Both the position numbers and the translations under genes were made by a program. 64,000 nt of DNA from assembly GCA_937915545.1 (NCBI GenBank), contig CALGIJ010000019.1:186001-250000 (forward strand). Reading direction: 5' to 3'. Under the pieces are notes generated by a model. That model had not been told where the DNA came from. It did no database searches and saw only the letters and a program-made list of their open reading frames with translations. Of the stretch, positions 24,808 to 33,291 are shown one piece after another (position 1 is the stretch's first letter; every line of letters starts with the position of its first letter). The DNA comes from an uncultured Desulfobacterales bacterium (GTDB lineage Bacteria > Desulfobacterota > Desulfobulbia > Desulfobulbales > Desulfocapsaceae).

Positions 24808-27353
24808 GGTGTCGTATTGCGCAGGGCGGCGGCGACACTTGTCGCCAGGGCCTGCAGCGTGAAGGGCTTCTGCAGGAAATTGACGTGTTCTTCGATGATG
24901 CCGTGGCGACCGATGATGTCGGCGGTATAGCCGGAGATGAACAGGCAGCGGATCTGCGGGTGAATCTCGTGGATTTTTTCCGCCAGTTCCCGCCCATTCA
25001 TGCGCGGCATGATGATATCGCTGATCAGCAGGTCGATGGGGGTCTCGCCGGAGGCGACGAGATCCAGCGCCTCGTCGGGGCTGGCGGCGGTGATGACGCG
25101 GTAGTGGAGAGCTTCGAGCATGGCCCGGCCGAGGTCGAGGATGGTCGCTTCGTCCTCGACGAGGAGAATGGTCTCGCCCTTGCCCTGCACCGGTTCGGCG
25201 GATGACGGTGCCTCCGCCCGGTCGTCCCGTTCCGCGTAGCAGGGGAAGTAGATGTCGAACGTGGTCCCCGTGCCGGGGCTGCTGGCGACGGTCACCACCC
25301 CTTCATTCTGCTTGACGATGCCAAACACCGTGGCCAGGCCGATACCCGTGCCGCGGCCCTCTTCCTTGGTGGTGAAAAACGGCTCGAAGATGTGGTCGAG
25401 TACCTCCGGCTCCATGCCGCAGCCGGTGTCGTGTACCCGGAGATGGGCGTAACGGCGGCCGGGGGTGCCGCCGTGGCGGGTAAAGAAGAGGCGGTCGAGC
25501 TGCGGTTCGCCGGTGGAGATGGTGACCGTGCCCACGCCGCCGATGGCATCGCGGGCGTTGACGCAGAGGTTGACGAGGAGCTGATCGAGCTGTGAGGGGT
25601 CGAGCAGCACCGGGCAGAGGGGCCGATCGGGCTGCCAGAGGAGTTCGATGTCCTCGCCGATCATGCGCCGGTACATGGGAAGCATGCTCTCGATGGTGGC
25701 GTTGAGGTCGAGGACCTTCGGCGAGACCGCCTGCTTGCGGGCAAAGGCGAGAAGGTGCCGGGTGAGATTGGCGGAGCGTTCCGCCGCCTGGTTGATCTCG
25801 ACGAGATCGGCGTGGAGGGGATCGGACGGCGGCAGCTTCATCAAGGCCAGCTCGGCCCGGCCCATGATCACCACCAGCATGTTGTTGAAATCGTGGGCAA
25901 CGCCGCCGGCGAGGCGCCCCACCGCTTCCATCTTCTGCGCCTGCAGCAGCTGCTGCTGCAGTTCCCTCGCCTCTCGTTCCGCCCGCTTGCGCTCGGTGAT
26001 ATCGCGGAACAGGCCTTCCACCCCCTGAACCATACCCTGCTCGTCGCAATACATCCTGCTGCTGGTCGAGACCTGCACCGTGCTGCCATCGCGGCGCCGC
26101 AGGAGCACTTCGTAGTCGCTGACCGCTCCTTTATCGCGGAGGATGGCGAGCATCGTCTGGCGCTCCTCGGGGTTGGCCCAGAAGAATTCGTTGGGGCGGC
26201 CGAGCATCTCCGCGACGCTGTCGTAGCCAAGGAGGCGCACCCCGGAGGGGCTGACCAGGGAGAGGCGGCCTTCCCGGTCGGTGCGGTAGTAAACATCGGG
26301 GATGTTGTCGACGATGTGGCGGTAGCGCTCCTCGCTCTCGCGCAGTCGCTCCTCGCCCTTCCTGCGTTCGCTGATGTCGGTGTTGGTGCCGCTGAGTAAA
26401 AGGGGCCGGTTGTTGTCGTCGAAGGCCATAACCTTGCCGCGGCTGAGGAGCCAGAGCCAGTGTCCATCGACATGCCGCAGGCGGAACTCGACCTGGAAAC
26501 CGGTATGGCCGGAGGAGTCCACCGCCGCGGTGACGGCGGCCAGCGTCGGCTCGATATCGTCCTGATGGCAGAGCTCTTTCCAGGTATTAATGTGCATCGG
26601 CAGTTCCTGGTCACGGTAGCCGAGCATCCCATACCAGCGCGGACTGAAGTAGGTGTTGCCCGTGGGCAGATGCCATTCCCAGACCGCGTCGGAGGTGGCG
26701 GCGATGGCCTGGGCGAGGCGGTGCTCGCTGTCCCGCAGCGCCTTGTCGGCTTTACGTTTCAGCGACATGGTGCGCAGATGGGAAAAGGCGAAGACGGCGA
26801 CGAAGAGCAGCCAGAAGGCGATGACTGTCAGGGAAACGAAGATATAGCGCTGCTTAATCTTCTCGATGGCGGCGAGGGAGATGCCGACGTTGACCGCCCC
26901 GCTGATCGGGTAGCCGGGCCCGGGATAGGGCTCGATGATGTCGATGGTCTTTTCGCCATGATGGGGGGATTCCGGCTTGTCGGCGTCGCGGATGTAGATC
27001 TGTTCGACGCGGGCCCCGGTGGACAGGCACTGCCGCAGCCCGGGGTCGTCGAAGTTCATCCCCACTCGGGACGGGTCGCTGTGCACCAGGGCGACCCCCT
27101 GCAGGTCCATGAGCAGCAGGTAACTGAGGTCGTCGTTTTTCGCCGCCAGGCCCTGGAGATAGGAATGTCGGACCTCCGCCGGCAGGTAGGGCAGCACCGT
27201 CTGCAGGTGGAAGATGGTCTCCCCGGCGCGCTTTTTGACCTCTTCAATATGGAAGGGGAAGACGACCAGCAGGAAAAAGTAGCTGAACATCATGATGCAG
27301 CTCAGGGTCATGAGCAGCAGGCCGCCCCAGAACAGCTTTTCTCCTTTCAGCAT
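24804..27353 (-). CDS. Hybrid sensor histidine kinase with two PAS domains and a receiver
   Basis: 849 residues, ATG 27353 behind GGGGAGGG. TM1 is about 8-34, a periplasmic sensor about 35-170, TM2 about 170-192. PAS1 (207-330) and PAS2 (340-455) are followed by HisKA with the phospho-acceptor His487 in GGVAHDFNNML. An HATPase_c domain has the N and G boxes (NLCVNARDAIGG, DTGCGM, GTGIGLATVFG). The C-terminal receiver (about 725-845) has VEDEAT and Asp in LLISDIIMPRMNG. It likely phosphorylates itself in response to an extracytoplasmic or redox cue and relays the signal. Output partner unknown; the only cotranscribed gene is the CSD/DUF1294 fusion. Confidence 0.92.
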   Translation of the reverse strand: MLKGEKLFWGGLLLMTLSCIMMFSYFFLLVVFPFHIEEVKKRAGETIFHLQTVLPYLPAEVRHSYLQGLAAKNDDLSYLLLMDLQGVALVHSDPSRVGMNFDDPGLRQCLSTGARVEQIYIRDADKPESPHHGEKTIDIIEPYPGPGYPISGAVNVGISLAAIEKIKQRYIFVSLTVIAFWLLFVAVFAFSHLRTMSLKRKADKALRDSEHRLAQAIAATSDAVWEWHLPTGNTYFSPRWYGMLGYRDQELPMHINTWKELCHQDDIEPTLAAVTAAVDSSGHTGFQVEFRLRHVDGHWLWLLSRGKVMAFDDNNRPLLLSGTNTDISERRKGEERLRESEERYRHIVDNIPDVYYRTDREGRLSLVSPSGVRLLGYDSVAEMLGRPNEFFWANPEERQTMLAILRDKGAVSDYEVLLRRRDGSTVQVSTSSRMYCDEQGMVQGVEGLFRDITERKRAEREARELQQQLLQAQKMEAVGRLAGGVAHDFNNMLVVIMGRAELALMKLPPSDPLHADLVEINQAAERSANLTRHLLAFARKQAVSPKVLDLNATIESMLPMYRRMIGEDIELLWQPDRPLCPVLLDPSQLDQLLVNLCVNARDAIGGVGTVTISTGEPQLDRLFFTRHGGTPGRRYAHLRVHDTGCGMEPEVLDHIFEPFFTTKEEGRGTGIGLATVFGIVKQNEGVVTVASSPGTGTTFDIYFPCYAERDDRAEAPSSAEPVQGKGETILLVEDEATILDLGRAMLEALHYRVITAASPDEALDLVASGETPIDLLISDIIMPRMNGRELAEKIHEIHPQIRCLFISGYTADIIGRHGIIEEHVNFLQKPFTLQALATSVAAALRNTTP

Positions 27354-27627
27354 CGTCCCTCCCCGGCCAGGCGTCGGCGCTGGCGGGCGCTTGGCGGCAT
27401 GGTCCCGGGGGACATGGGGCTGGCCGGGTCGGTCCCGCTGCTGAAAGGAGAGGGTTGGGGGATAGGGCGCTGCTCGGGCATCGGGTAAGAGTCCTCGGGG
27501 TGCTGGGGACGGCGGCGGTACGGAGGGCTGCCGGGTGAAGAAGTCTTTTCTTATTGTAGCAGTGCCGGCCGGCACTGTCCAGAAAGCGCATTCGGTCGAC
27601 GCTACGGTCCTGGCGAAGGGCCGGCCG

Positions 27628-28584
27628 TCATGCCGGCGAAGGGTCAACCCGCCGCAAGGGATGCCCGGCCTTGAAGGCGGCGATGTTTTCCGCCGTTTGG
27701 ACGATGATGCGCTGCCTCGCCTGGCGGCTCGCCCATGCGATATGGGGGGTGAGGAGGAGGTTTGGCAGTCGTGCGTCGAGCAGCGGGTTGCCGGCGTTGG
27801 GCGGTTCGACGCTGAGGACGTCGACGGCGGCCCCGGCGATGACGCCCCTGCGCAGGGCCTCGGCCAAGGCGGCCTCGTCGACCAGCCCGCCTCTGGCGGC
27901 GTTGACGAGGAACGCCGAAGGTTTCATCAGCGCCAGCAGGCGGGCGTCGATGAGCCCGCGCGTTGCCGGAGTGAGCGGACAGTGCAGGGAGAGGATGTCG
28001 ACCCGGGGCAGGAGTTCCTCCACAGTGGGCCGGTCGTCAGGAGGGCCGCCGGGGCGCCGCGCCGGCAGCACCGTCATGCCGAAGGACTCGGCGAGCCTGG
28101 CCACCGCCCGGCCCAGTTCGCCGTAGCCGATTATGCCGAGTGTGGCGCCGCGGACCTCGCTGATCGGGTAGTCGAGGAAGCAAAACTGTCGAGCTTCTTG
28201 CCAGCGCCCGGCGGTCACCGCCTGGTGGTAGTGCAGGAGATTGGTGTGCAGGGCGAGGATGGCCGCCATGACGTGCTGCGCCACCGAGTCGGTGCCGTAG
28301 GCGCGGCAGTTGCACACAGCAATGCCCCGCGCGGCGGCGGTCTCGAGGTCGACGATATCGGTGCCGGTGGCGACCACGGCAATAAGCCGCAGTGTTGGCA
28401 CGGTCTCCAATACCTCGCGGGGGAGGCGGACCTTGTTGACGATGACCAGCTCGGCCCCGACGATACGTGGGGCGACTTCTTCGGGAGTGGTGACCGGGAA
28501 GGAGGAGAAAGAGGAGCACTGCTCCGCCAGGGGGGTGAGGGAGAGGTCATCCAATCCCTCGCTGTCGAGAAATACGGCGTGCAT
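27628..28584 (-). CDS. D-isomer specific 2-hydroxyacid dehydrogenase
   Basis: 318 residues, ATG 28584 with GGAGACC upstream. NAD-binding GYGELG (about 151-156), the substrate arginine in VNAARGGLVDE, and the catalytic His-Glu pair (LSVEPP, TPHIAW) are present. The sequence is closest in style to hydroxypyruvate/glycerate dehydrogenases (HprA), which reduce hydroxypyruvate to D-glycerate. Substrate is inferred. It lies 16 bp after a methyltransferase stop, so the two are likely one operon. Confidence 0.88.
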   Translation of the reverse strand: MHAVFLDSEGLDDLSLTPLAEQCSSFSSFPVTTPEEVAPRIVGAELVIVNKVRLPREVLETVPTLRLIAVVATGTDIVDLETAAARGIAVCNCRAYGTDSVAQHVMAAILALHTNLLHYHQAVTAGRWQEARQFCFLDYPISEVRGATLGIIGYGELGRAVARLAESFGMTVLPARRPGGPPDDRPTVEELLPRVDILSLHCPLTPATRGLIDARLLALMKPSAFLVNAARGGLVDEAALAEALRRGVIAGAAVDVLSVEPPNAGNPLLDARLPNLLLTPHIAWASRQARQRIIVQTAENIAAFKAGHPLRRVDPSPA

Positions 28585-28600
28585 TGCGGTCTCCTTCTCG

Positions 28601-29305
28601 TCAATAATCGGGGGCGACCCCGTCGAGAGCCTTCGACCCCGAGTAGACGACGAAATTATAGTAACGGTACCAGGTGCTGATATCGACGAAGCCGGCTTGC
28701 TGCAGCCACTGCAACTGCGCGGTGAGGGTGGCCATGCGGTCTTCGCGCATCCGCTCGCGGGCGGCGGCGAGTGCCGTCTCGTCGATGCCCGAGGCTTTGA
28801 CCTTGTTGAGCCACATCTGGCGGCAGAGCCGCTCGGCCATGGGGTTTTCCCCGAGCACCTGGTCGGCGTTGACGAACATCCCGCCCGGCTCGAGCAGGCC
28901 ATGGACGGTGCGAAACAGGGCGGCCTTGTCGCTGTCGGCGAGATGGTGGATGGAGAGCGCGGAGACCACCAGGTCGTAGACGCCTTTCAGCGCATCGCGG
29001 CGGTAGTCGAGCACCTGGAAGGTCACCCGAGAGAGGTCGTCGTCGGCGAAACGCGCTTCGGCACGGCGCAGCATCTCTGCCGAAATGTCGACCAGGGTGA
29101 GCAGGGCCCGGGGGTAGCGGCACGCCACCGCGGCGCTGAGCAGGCCGGTGCCGGCGCCGAGGTCGAGGACCCGTAGCTCGCGGTCTTCGTGGAAGGGAAG
29201 GATTTCCAGCGGGATGGCATAGAAATCGTCGTAGCAGGGAATGAGGCGACGGCGGTCGCGATCGTAGGTCGCGGCGCCGCGGTCGAACCGCTCCTGAATG
29301 GTCAC
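28601..29305 (-). CDS. Class I SAM-dependent methyltransferase
   Basis: 234 residues from a GTG at 29305, preceded by GGAGGAGAG. The SAM-binding motif VLDLGAGTGLLSAAVA is intact, with the acidic end of strand 2 (LVDISAEMLRRAE) and motif post-I (VVSALSIHHL). The N-terminal FDRGAATYDRDRRRLIPCYDDFY and C-terminal FVVYSG strand resemble small-molecule/tRNA-type methyltransferases of the UbiE/COQ5-like group, but no substrate is indicated. It precedes and probably cotranscribes with the hydroxyacid dehydrogenase. Confidence 0.87.
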   Translation of the reverse strand: MTIQERFDRGAATYDRDRRRLIPCYDDFYAIPLEILPFHEDRELRVLDLGAGTGLLSAAVACRYPRALLTLVDISAEMLRRAEARFADDDLSRVTFQVLDYRRDALKGVYDLVVSALSIHHLADSDKAALFRTVHGLLEPGGMFVNADQVLGENPMAERLCRQMWLNKVKASGIDETALAAARERMREDRMATLTAQLQWLQQAGFVDISTWYRYYNFVVYSGSKALDGVAPDY

Positions 29306-29505
29306 ACTGTCTCTCCTCCGCCGGGGCGAGATGAGGCCTGGCGCCCCGACGGCGTCAGGTTTTTGTGCGGAAACCGCCGGCCATCGCCGCTTTTCTCGTT
29401 GCAACCATTGAAGTTAAAGCATCTTTCCTATATTATCAACACTGTTGTTGGTTGGGCCCCCGCGCGGCGGGGGCTCCTCTGTCAAGGGAGCAGGGAGGTC
29501 GCGGC

Positions 29506-30111
29506 ATGGATGTGGAGGCAAAGGGCGGGCTGGGGAGATGGACGCTGTGCGGAGGCAGGTCTCGCGGGAGGCTGGTGGTTCTCTTTTTCGCCATCCTCGT
29601 CGTCAGCGGCTGCGCCCCCAAGGTGCAGGTCGCCTACCAGCCACGACAGCGGGCGGTGCAGCAATCGCCCGTCCCGAATGACCAGGCGGCTGTCCTCTCG
29701 CTCAAACGCCACTATGAGAAGTGGCGGGGCACGCCCTATGTCGACGGTGGTATGTCGCCCAGCGGTATCGACTGTTCCGGCTATACGGTGGTTGCCTACC
29801 GTGATCTCTTCGGCCTCGAGTTGCCGCGCACCGCCGGCGAGCAGGCCGCCCGCGGGCGGGAGATCCCCCGCAGGGCTCTGCAGAGCGGCGATCTGGTCTT
29901 CTTCAGGACCGGGCGCTACAAGAATCATGTCGGCATCTACCTGCACGACGACCAGTTCGTCCACGCTTCCCTGTCGCGGGGGGTGACCTTGTCCAGCCTC
30001 GACGATCCCTACTGGCAGGAGCGCTACTGGCAGTCGCGGCGGCTGGGTCAGGGCGATGGCGGACAGAGCTCCCCGGGCGGAAATCTGGCCATGGCCGGCC
30101 CCCGCCGCTGA
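29506..30111 (+). CDS. NlpC/P60 family lipoprotein, peptidoglycan endopeptidase
   Basis: 201 residues. ATG 29506 follows GGGAGG. The lipoprotein signal ends VVSGC with the lipidated Cys at 36. The NlpC/P60 domain covers about 60-175 with catalytic Cys90 (IDCSGY), His141 (KNHVGIYL) and polar His153 (FVHASLSRG). It cuts gamma-D-Glu-diaminopimelate cross-peptides in the periplasm, like E. coli Spr/MepS. The start lies about 200 bp from the divergent methyltransferase start. Confidence 0.92.
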   Translation: MDVEAKGGLGRWTLCGGRSRGRLVVLFFAILVVSGCAPKVQVAYQPRQRAVQQSPVPNDQAAVLSLKRHYEKWRGTPYVDGGMSPSGIDCSGYTVVAYRDLFGLELPRTAGEQAARGREIPRRALQSGDLVFFRTGRYKNHVGIYLHDDQFVHASLSRGVTLSSLDDPYWQERYWQSRRLGQGDGGQSSPGGNLAMAGPRR

Positions 30112-30130
30112 GCGAAAAGGAGAGCCACCG

Positions 30131-30976
30131 ATGCGTACCCCCTGGATCGCTGCCGTCCTGCTGGGCGTCTTTTTCGGTTCCAGCGGCACCGCCAACGGAG
30201 TGGAGCCACAGCAGCGGCTGCCCCTCTACGAGTACGGGCTCACCGCCCTGGCGGCCCATTTTCCCCATTATCTCGGCTCGGACGAATACCAGAGCTACCT
30301 CTTTCCCGTACCCTACTTCGTCTATCGCGGCGAAGTGCTCAAAGCCGACCGCGACGGAGTGCGCACTATCTTCATGCGCCGCGGCCCGTGGGAGACCGAC
30401 ATCTCTCTGGCCGGCAACCCACCCGCCGGCGACAACGAGCGGCGCGACGGCATGGACGACCTCGATGCCATAGGCGAGGTCGGACCGGCCCTCAACTATT
30501 ACCTCTTCGATTACGGCGAGCGGGACAACCTCTACCTGCAGGCGACCCTGCGCGGCGCCTTCTCCTTTGCCTTCGACGATGGGCTGGATGTCCGTCATCA
30601 GGGCTATGTCTCAGACCTCTCGGTCATTTTTCACGATTCGCGACTCTTTCGCGAGCAGCGCCTGCGCTTTCACTTGAGTGGTGGGGTGCGCTTCGGAGAC
30701 GCCGACATGCACGGCTACTTCTACGAGGTGCCGGAGCGGGACGTCACCGCCAGCAGGCCCCGTTATCGGGCCGAGGGCGGCTACGGCGGCCTGCAACTCG
30801 CCGGCAGCATCACCAAGGAACTGAGCGACAGCCTGGCGGTGAGCTGCTACGCCCGCTGGGCCAATATCGACGGGGCGGCATTCGCCGACAGCCCCCTGGT
30901 GGCCACCAGCAACAACGCCTTTCTCGGGGCGATGCTCGTCTGGACGATTGGTGCGTCGGATCAGGCGGCGCCGTAA
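30131..30976 (+). CDS. MipA/OmpV-family outer-membrane protein
   Basis: 281 residues, ATG 30131 after GGAGAGCC. Signal peptide with probable cleavage after TANG at about residue 22. The mature protein is beta-rich with the family marks YEYGLTALAAHFPHYLGSDE, VGPALNYYLF and a closing NAFLGAMLVWTIG strand. MipA/OmpV proteins are outer-membrane barrels linked to MltA scaffolding or to osmotic response. The gene is 19 bp downstream of the NlpC/P60 gene, so the two cell-wall/envelope genes likely form an operon. Confidence 0.85.
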   Translation: MRTPWIAAVLLGVFFGSSGTANGVEPQQRLPLYEYGLTALAAHFPHYLGSDEYQSYLFPVPYFVYRGEVLKADRDGVRTIFMRRGPWETDISLAGNPPAGDNERRDGMDDLDAIGEVGPALNYYLFDYGERDNLYLQATLRGAFSFAFDDGLDVRHQGYVSDLSVIFHDSRLFREQRLRFHLSGGVRFGDADMHGYFYEVPERDVTASRPRYRAEGGYGGLQLAGSITKELSDSLAVSCYARWANIDGAAFADSPLVATSNNAFLGAMLVWTIGASDQAAP

Positions 30977-31011
30977 GAGAACGGGCCGGTCGCCCTTCCC
31001 CCAGCAATAGA

Positions 31012-31482
31012 TCAGCCGTTGAAGATGAAAAACTTGCGCATGACGTAGTTGAACATCACGGCGGTGACGATATTGGCGCAGAAGGCATAGGTGGTGAGCA
31101 GGCCGAAGCGCCGGATGAGCACCCCCATGAGCATCGTGCCGAGGGTCGCGCTCAACCCGGAGACCGCGTAGAAGAGGAGAATCTCGATGACCACGTGGTA
31201 TTTGCCGGCATGGAAGACGAAGAGCACGTTGCAGATATAGGCCACCATGTTGGCGACGAGAAAGGCAAGGAAGTTGCCGATCATCGAATTGCGCGAGCGG
31301 GTGGCGTCATTGACCTGGCGGATCTTCAGGCCGAGCAGCCGCACCGCATGATCCCGTTCCTGCAGGGAAGGAAAGACCTTCCAGGCGACAAGGTGGAAGA
31401 TGACGATGTGCACGGCGGTGGCCAGGCCGCCGACCAGGGCGTATTTGATGAACTGCACGATGGCGGGAGAGTCGAGAGTCAT
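31012..31482 (-). CDS. GtrA-like membrane protein
   Basis: 156 residues with four predicted transmembrane helices. IVQFIKYALVGGLATAVHIVIF is the typical GtrA opening, and the C-terminal VMFNYVMRKFFIF closes the family pattern. GtrA-type flippases move undecaprenyl-linked sugars used in lipopolysaccharide or teichoic modification. The start is the ATG at 31482; only a weak site precedes it. It lies downstream of the epimerase on the same strand with a 364 bp gap, so cotranscription is uncertain. Confidence 0.85.
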   Translation of the reverse strand: MTLDSPAIVQFIKYALVGGLATAVHIVIFHLVAWKVFPSLQERDHAVRLLGLKIRQVNDATRSRNSMIGNFLAFLVANMVAYICNVLFVFHAGKYHVVIEILLFYAVSGLSATLGTMLMGVLIRRFGLLTTYAFCANIVTAVMFNYVMRKFFIFNG

Positions 31483-31846
31483 GGAGTGGCTCGCTTGCTG
31501 AAGTGATCGGGGAGGGCTGTTGCGGCGAACTGCGGCGCGGTGGCCGTATATACCAGATGTCTTGTGGAAATGCCAGTGGCAGGCCGGGCCAATGTCGTGG
31601 AGACAGGGGAAGACTGAGGCCTTGTCGGGAACACCCGTTGACTGGCGGCCTTTGCCTGAGGGGGAGGCGGCCTCTGCTCTGACGATAACATCCCCATGCA
31701 GCCCGGCCACGGGCCAGCCGAATCGACCTTGGCTGCCGCGGTCCGGCGAGCGCGTGGTTGACCTCGCCCAGGGCAGTTTCTGCCTCGAGGAAGCCGCCCC
31801 GCCGCTGGTTCTGGAACTTCCGGCACGAGCAGGGGCGGAGTCGTCC
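31483..31846. other. Intergenic region, epimerase / gtrA-like
   Basis: 364 bp between genes of the same orientation. Open frames run through it on both strands but have Arg/Pro/Ser-rich composition and no motif. No promoter or terminator that I could support. Confidence 0.3.
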
Positions 31847-32998
31847 TCAGGGTTCAGGCCAGGGCTCGTCGCGAACCAGCTCGGGGAAGGGGCCGATGCC
31901 CTGACTATGCACGGAATCGAGGAGGAACTCGGGGTTGGAGGAGAAGAGCCGGGTCTCCTGGCGGTCCTGCGCGAAGGCGCCGCCATAGGTGGTGATGAGG
32001 TTTTCCTGGCTCCAGCGCGTCAGGTAATAGACCACCAATTCCGGCAGGCGGGTGAAGATGGTCTCCTGCGGCAGGGGGTCGACGAAGGACGTTGCCGCCA
32101 GTTTGTCCGTGGAGAGGGTCTGCGGCTTGTAGAAGCTGTCGAGAAACATCAGCTCCGGCGGCAAGGTCGCCTTGAGCCCGAAGCGCCGCAGTCCCTTGAG
32201 CACCATTTCCATGACCTTGCGGCCGCCATCGGCCAGCCAGTACGGCACATAGACCTCCTTGGGCAGCGAGAGATTGAGGTAGGACTTGATGGTGAGGATG
32301 AGGGTGGCCAGGTCCACCGGTTCCTTGTCGACAAAGTGGTAGGTGTTGCCGCGGAACTCGTCGCGGTGCTGCAGCATGTGATGCACCAGATAGGGCACCT
32401 TGCGGGAGTTGCTGTAGGAGTGCAGGGTGTTTTTCTTGGTGAAGAGCACTGGCATCGACTCGTCGGCGATGGAGAAGAACATGCGGTGGAAGCCCTGGAT
32501 CTTGTGGTCGTGGGCGCCATAGACGATGGCCAGACGGATGCAGGAATAGTCGAGTCCCTCCCTCTCCGCCATGCGCCGCAGAGTCAGCTCGGCCATGAGC
32601 TTCGATTTGGCGTAGTTGCTCAGCCCCGGGGCGAGGTCGAGGGTGTCCTCCTCGCGCAGGTTTTCGCCGGCGGGCAGGGTGGCGGCGGAGCTGATATGGA
32701 TGTAGGGGATGCCCAGGGCGGCGGCGGCGCGGGCGAGGATGACCGGGCCGAGGTAGTTGACCTCGAGCGCCAGCCTGCTGCTGGCGCCGAGGTTGGCCAT
32801 GGCGGCGTTGATGACGAAGTCGGGCCGTATCTCGCCAAGATAGCCGCGCACGTCTTCCTCGTCGCGCAGCGACACCTTCTTGCTGCTCGGGGCGCGGATA
32901 TCGACGGTGTTGGCGTGGTGAGTCTTGTAGAAATTGACGATGGTTCCGCCGATCAGTCCCGAGCCGCCAATGAGAACGCCGATCTGCTTAGCGCTCAT
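31847..32998 (-). CDS. NAD-dependent epimerase/dehydratase (extended SDR)
   Basis: 383 residues. The N-terminal Rossmann motif GGSGLIGG binds NAD(P); active-site YAKSK (Tyr-x3-Lys) is at about 130 with a supporting Ser (HISSAAT). Extended SDRs of this length interconvert or reduce nucleotide sugars or aldehydes. The C-terminal 150 residues lack obvious motifs. ATG 32998 overlaps the end of a 56-residue gene by 11 bp, so translation is probably coupled. Substrate unknown. Confidence 0.87.
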   Translation of the reverse strand: MSAKQIGVLIGGSGLIGGTIVNFYKTHHANTVDIRAPSSKKVSLRDEEDVRGYLGEIRPDFVINAAMANLGASSRLALEVNYLGPVILARAAAALGIPYIHISSAATLPAGENLREEDTLDLAPGLSNYAKSKLMAELTLRRMAEREGLDYSCIRLAIVYGAHDHKIQGFHRMFFSIADESMPVLFTKKNTLHSYSNSRKVPYLVHHMLQHRDEFRGNTYHFVDKEPVDLATLILTIKSYLNLSLPKEVYVPYWLADGGRKVMEMVLKGLRRFGLKATLPPELMFLDSFYKPQTLSTDKLAATSFVDPLPQETIFTRLPELVVYYLTRWSQENLITTYGGAFAQDRQETRLFSSNPEFLLDSVHSQGIGPFPELVRDEPWPEP

Positions 32999-33158
32999 CG
33001 TCGTTCGCTATCTCGCGGACTACGACGTTGGAACCGAGCGGGTTCTGGATGCAGCGCGACTTGTACAGCACTTCCATCTCCTGAAACGCCTCGTTGATCG
33101 CCTGTTCGTCGAGGTTGTCGTCTGCGCTGGCGGGAATGTTGTCTTCTTGTGGATTCAT
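32988..33158 (-). CDS. Small acidic protein, 56 residues
   Basis: ATG 33158 to TAA 32988, ending inside the epimerase start (ATG...GCGCTAA). The protein is acidic at its N-terminus and then reads AINEAFQEMEVLYKSRCIQN, NPLGSNVVVREI and DDER. It has no signal or membrane segment. The codon pattern (many GC-ending third positions) and the overlap with the epimerase support a true gene, although the ribosome site is weak (AGAGAG 8-13 bases upstream). Function unknown; it may be a small partner of the J-protein or epimerase. Confidence 0.6.
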   Translation of the reverse strand: MNPQEDNIPASADDNLDEQAINEAFQEMEVLYKSRCIQNPLGSNVVVREIANDDER

Positions 33159-33291
33159 GGCTGGTGCTCTCTGGGCTGGAACAGGCGGCTCGCCGCCGCC
33201 GCTGGATTCGGCCAGGCTCCCTGGCAGCTCTTGGAAAAAACAGTACGAGGTTGGCGTTGCCAGGGCAACGGTTATTTTTTGCCACAGGCAA

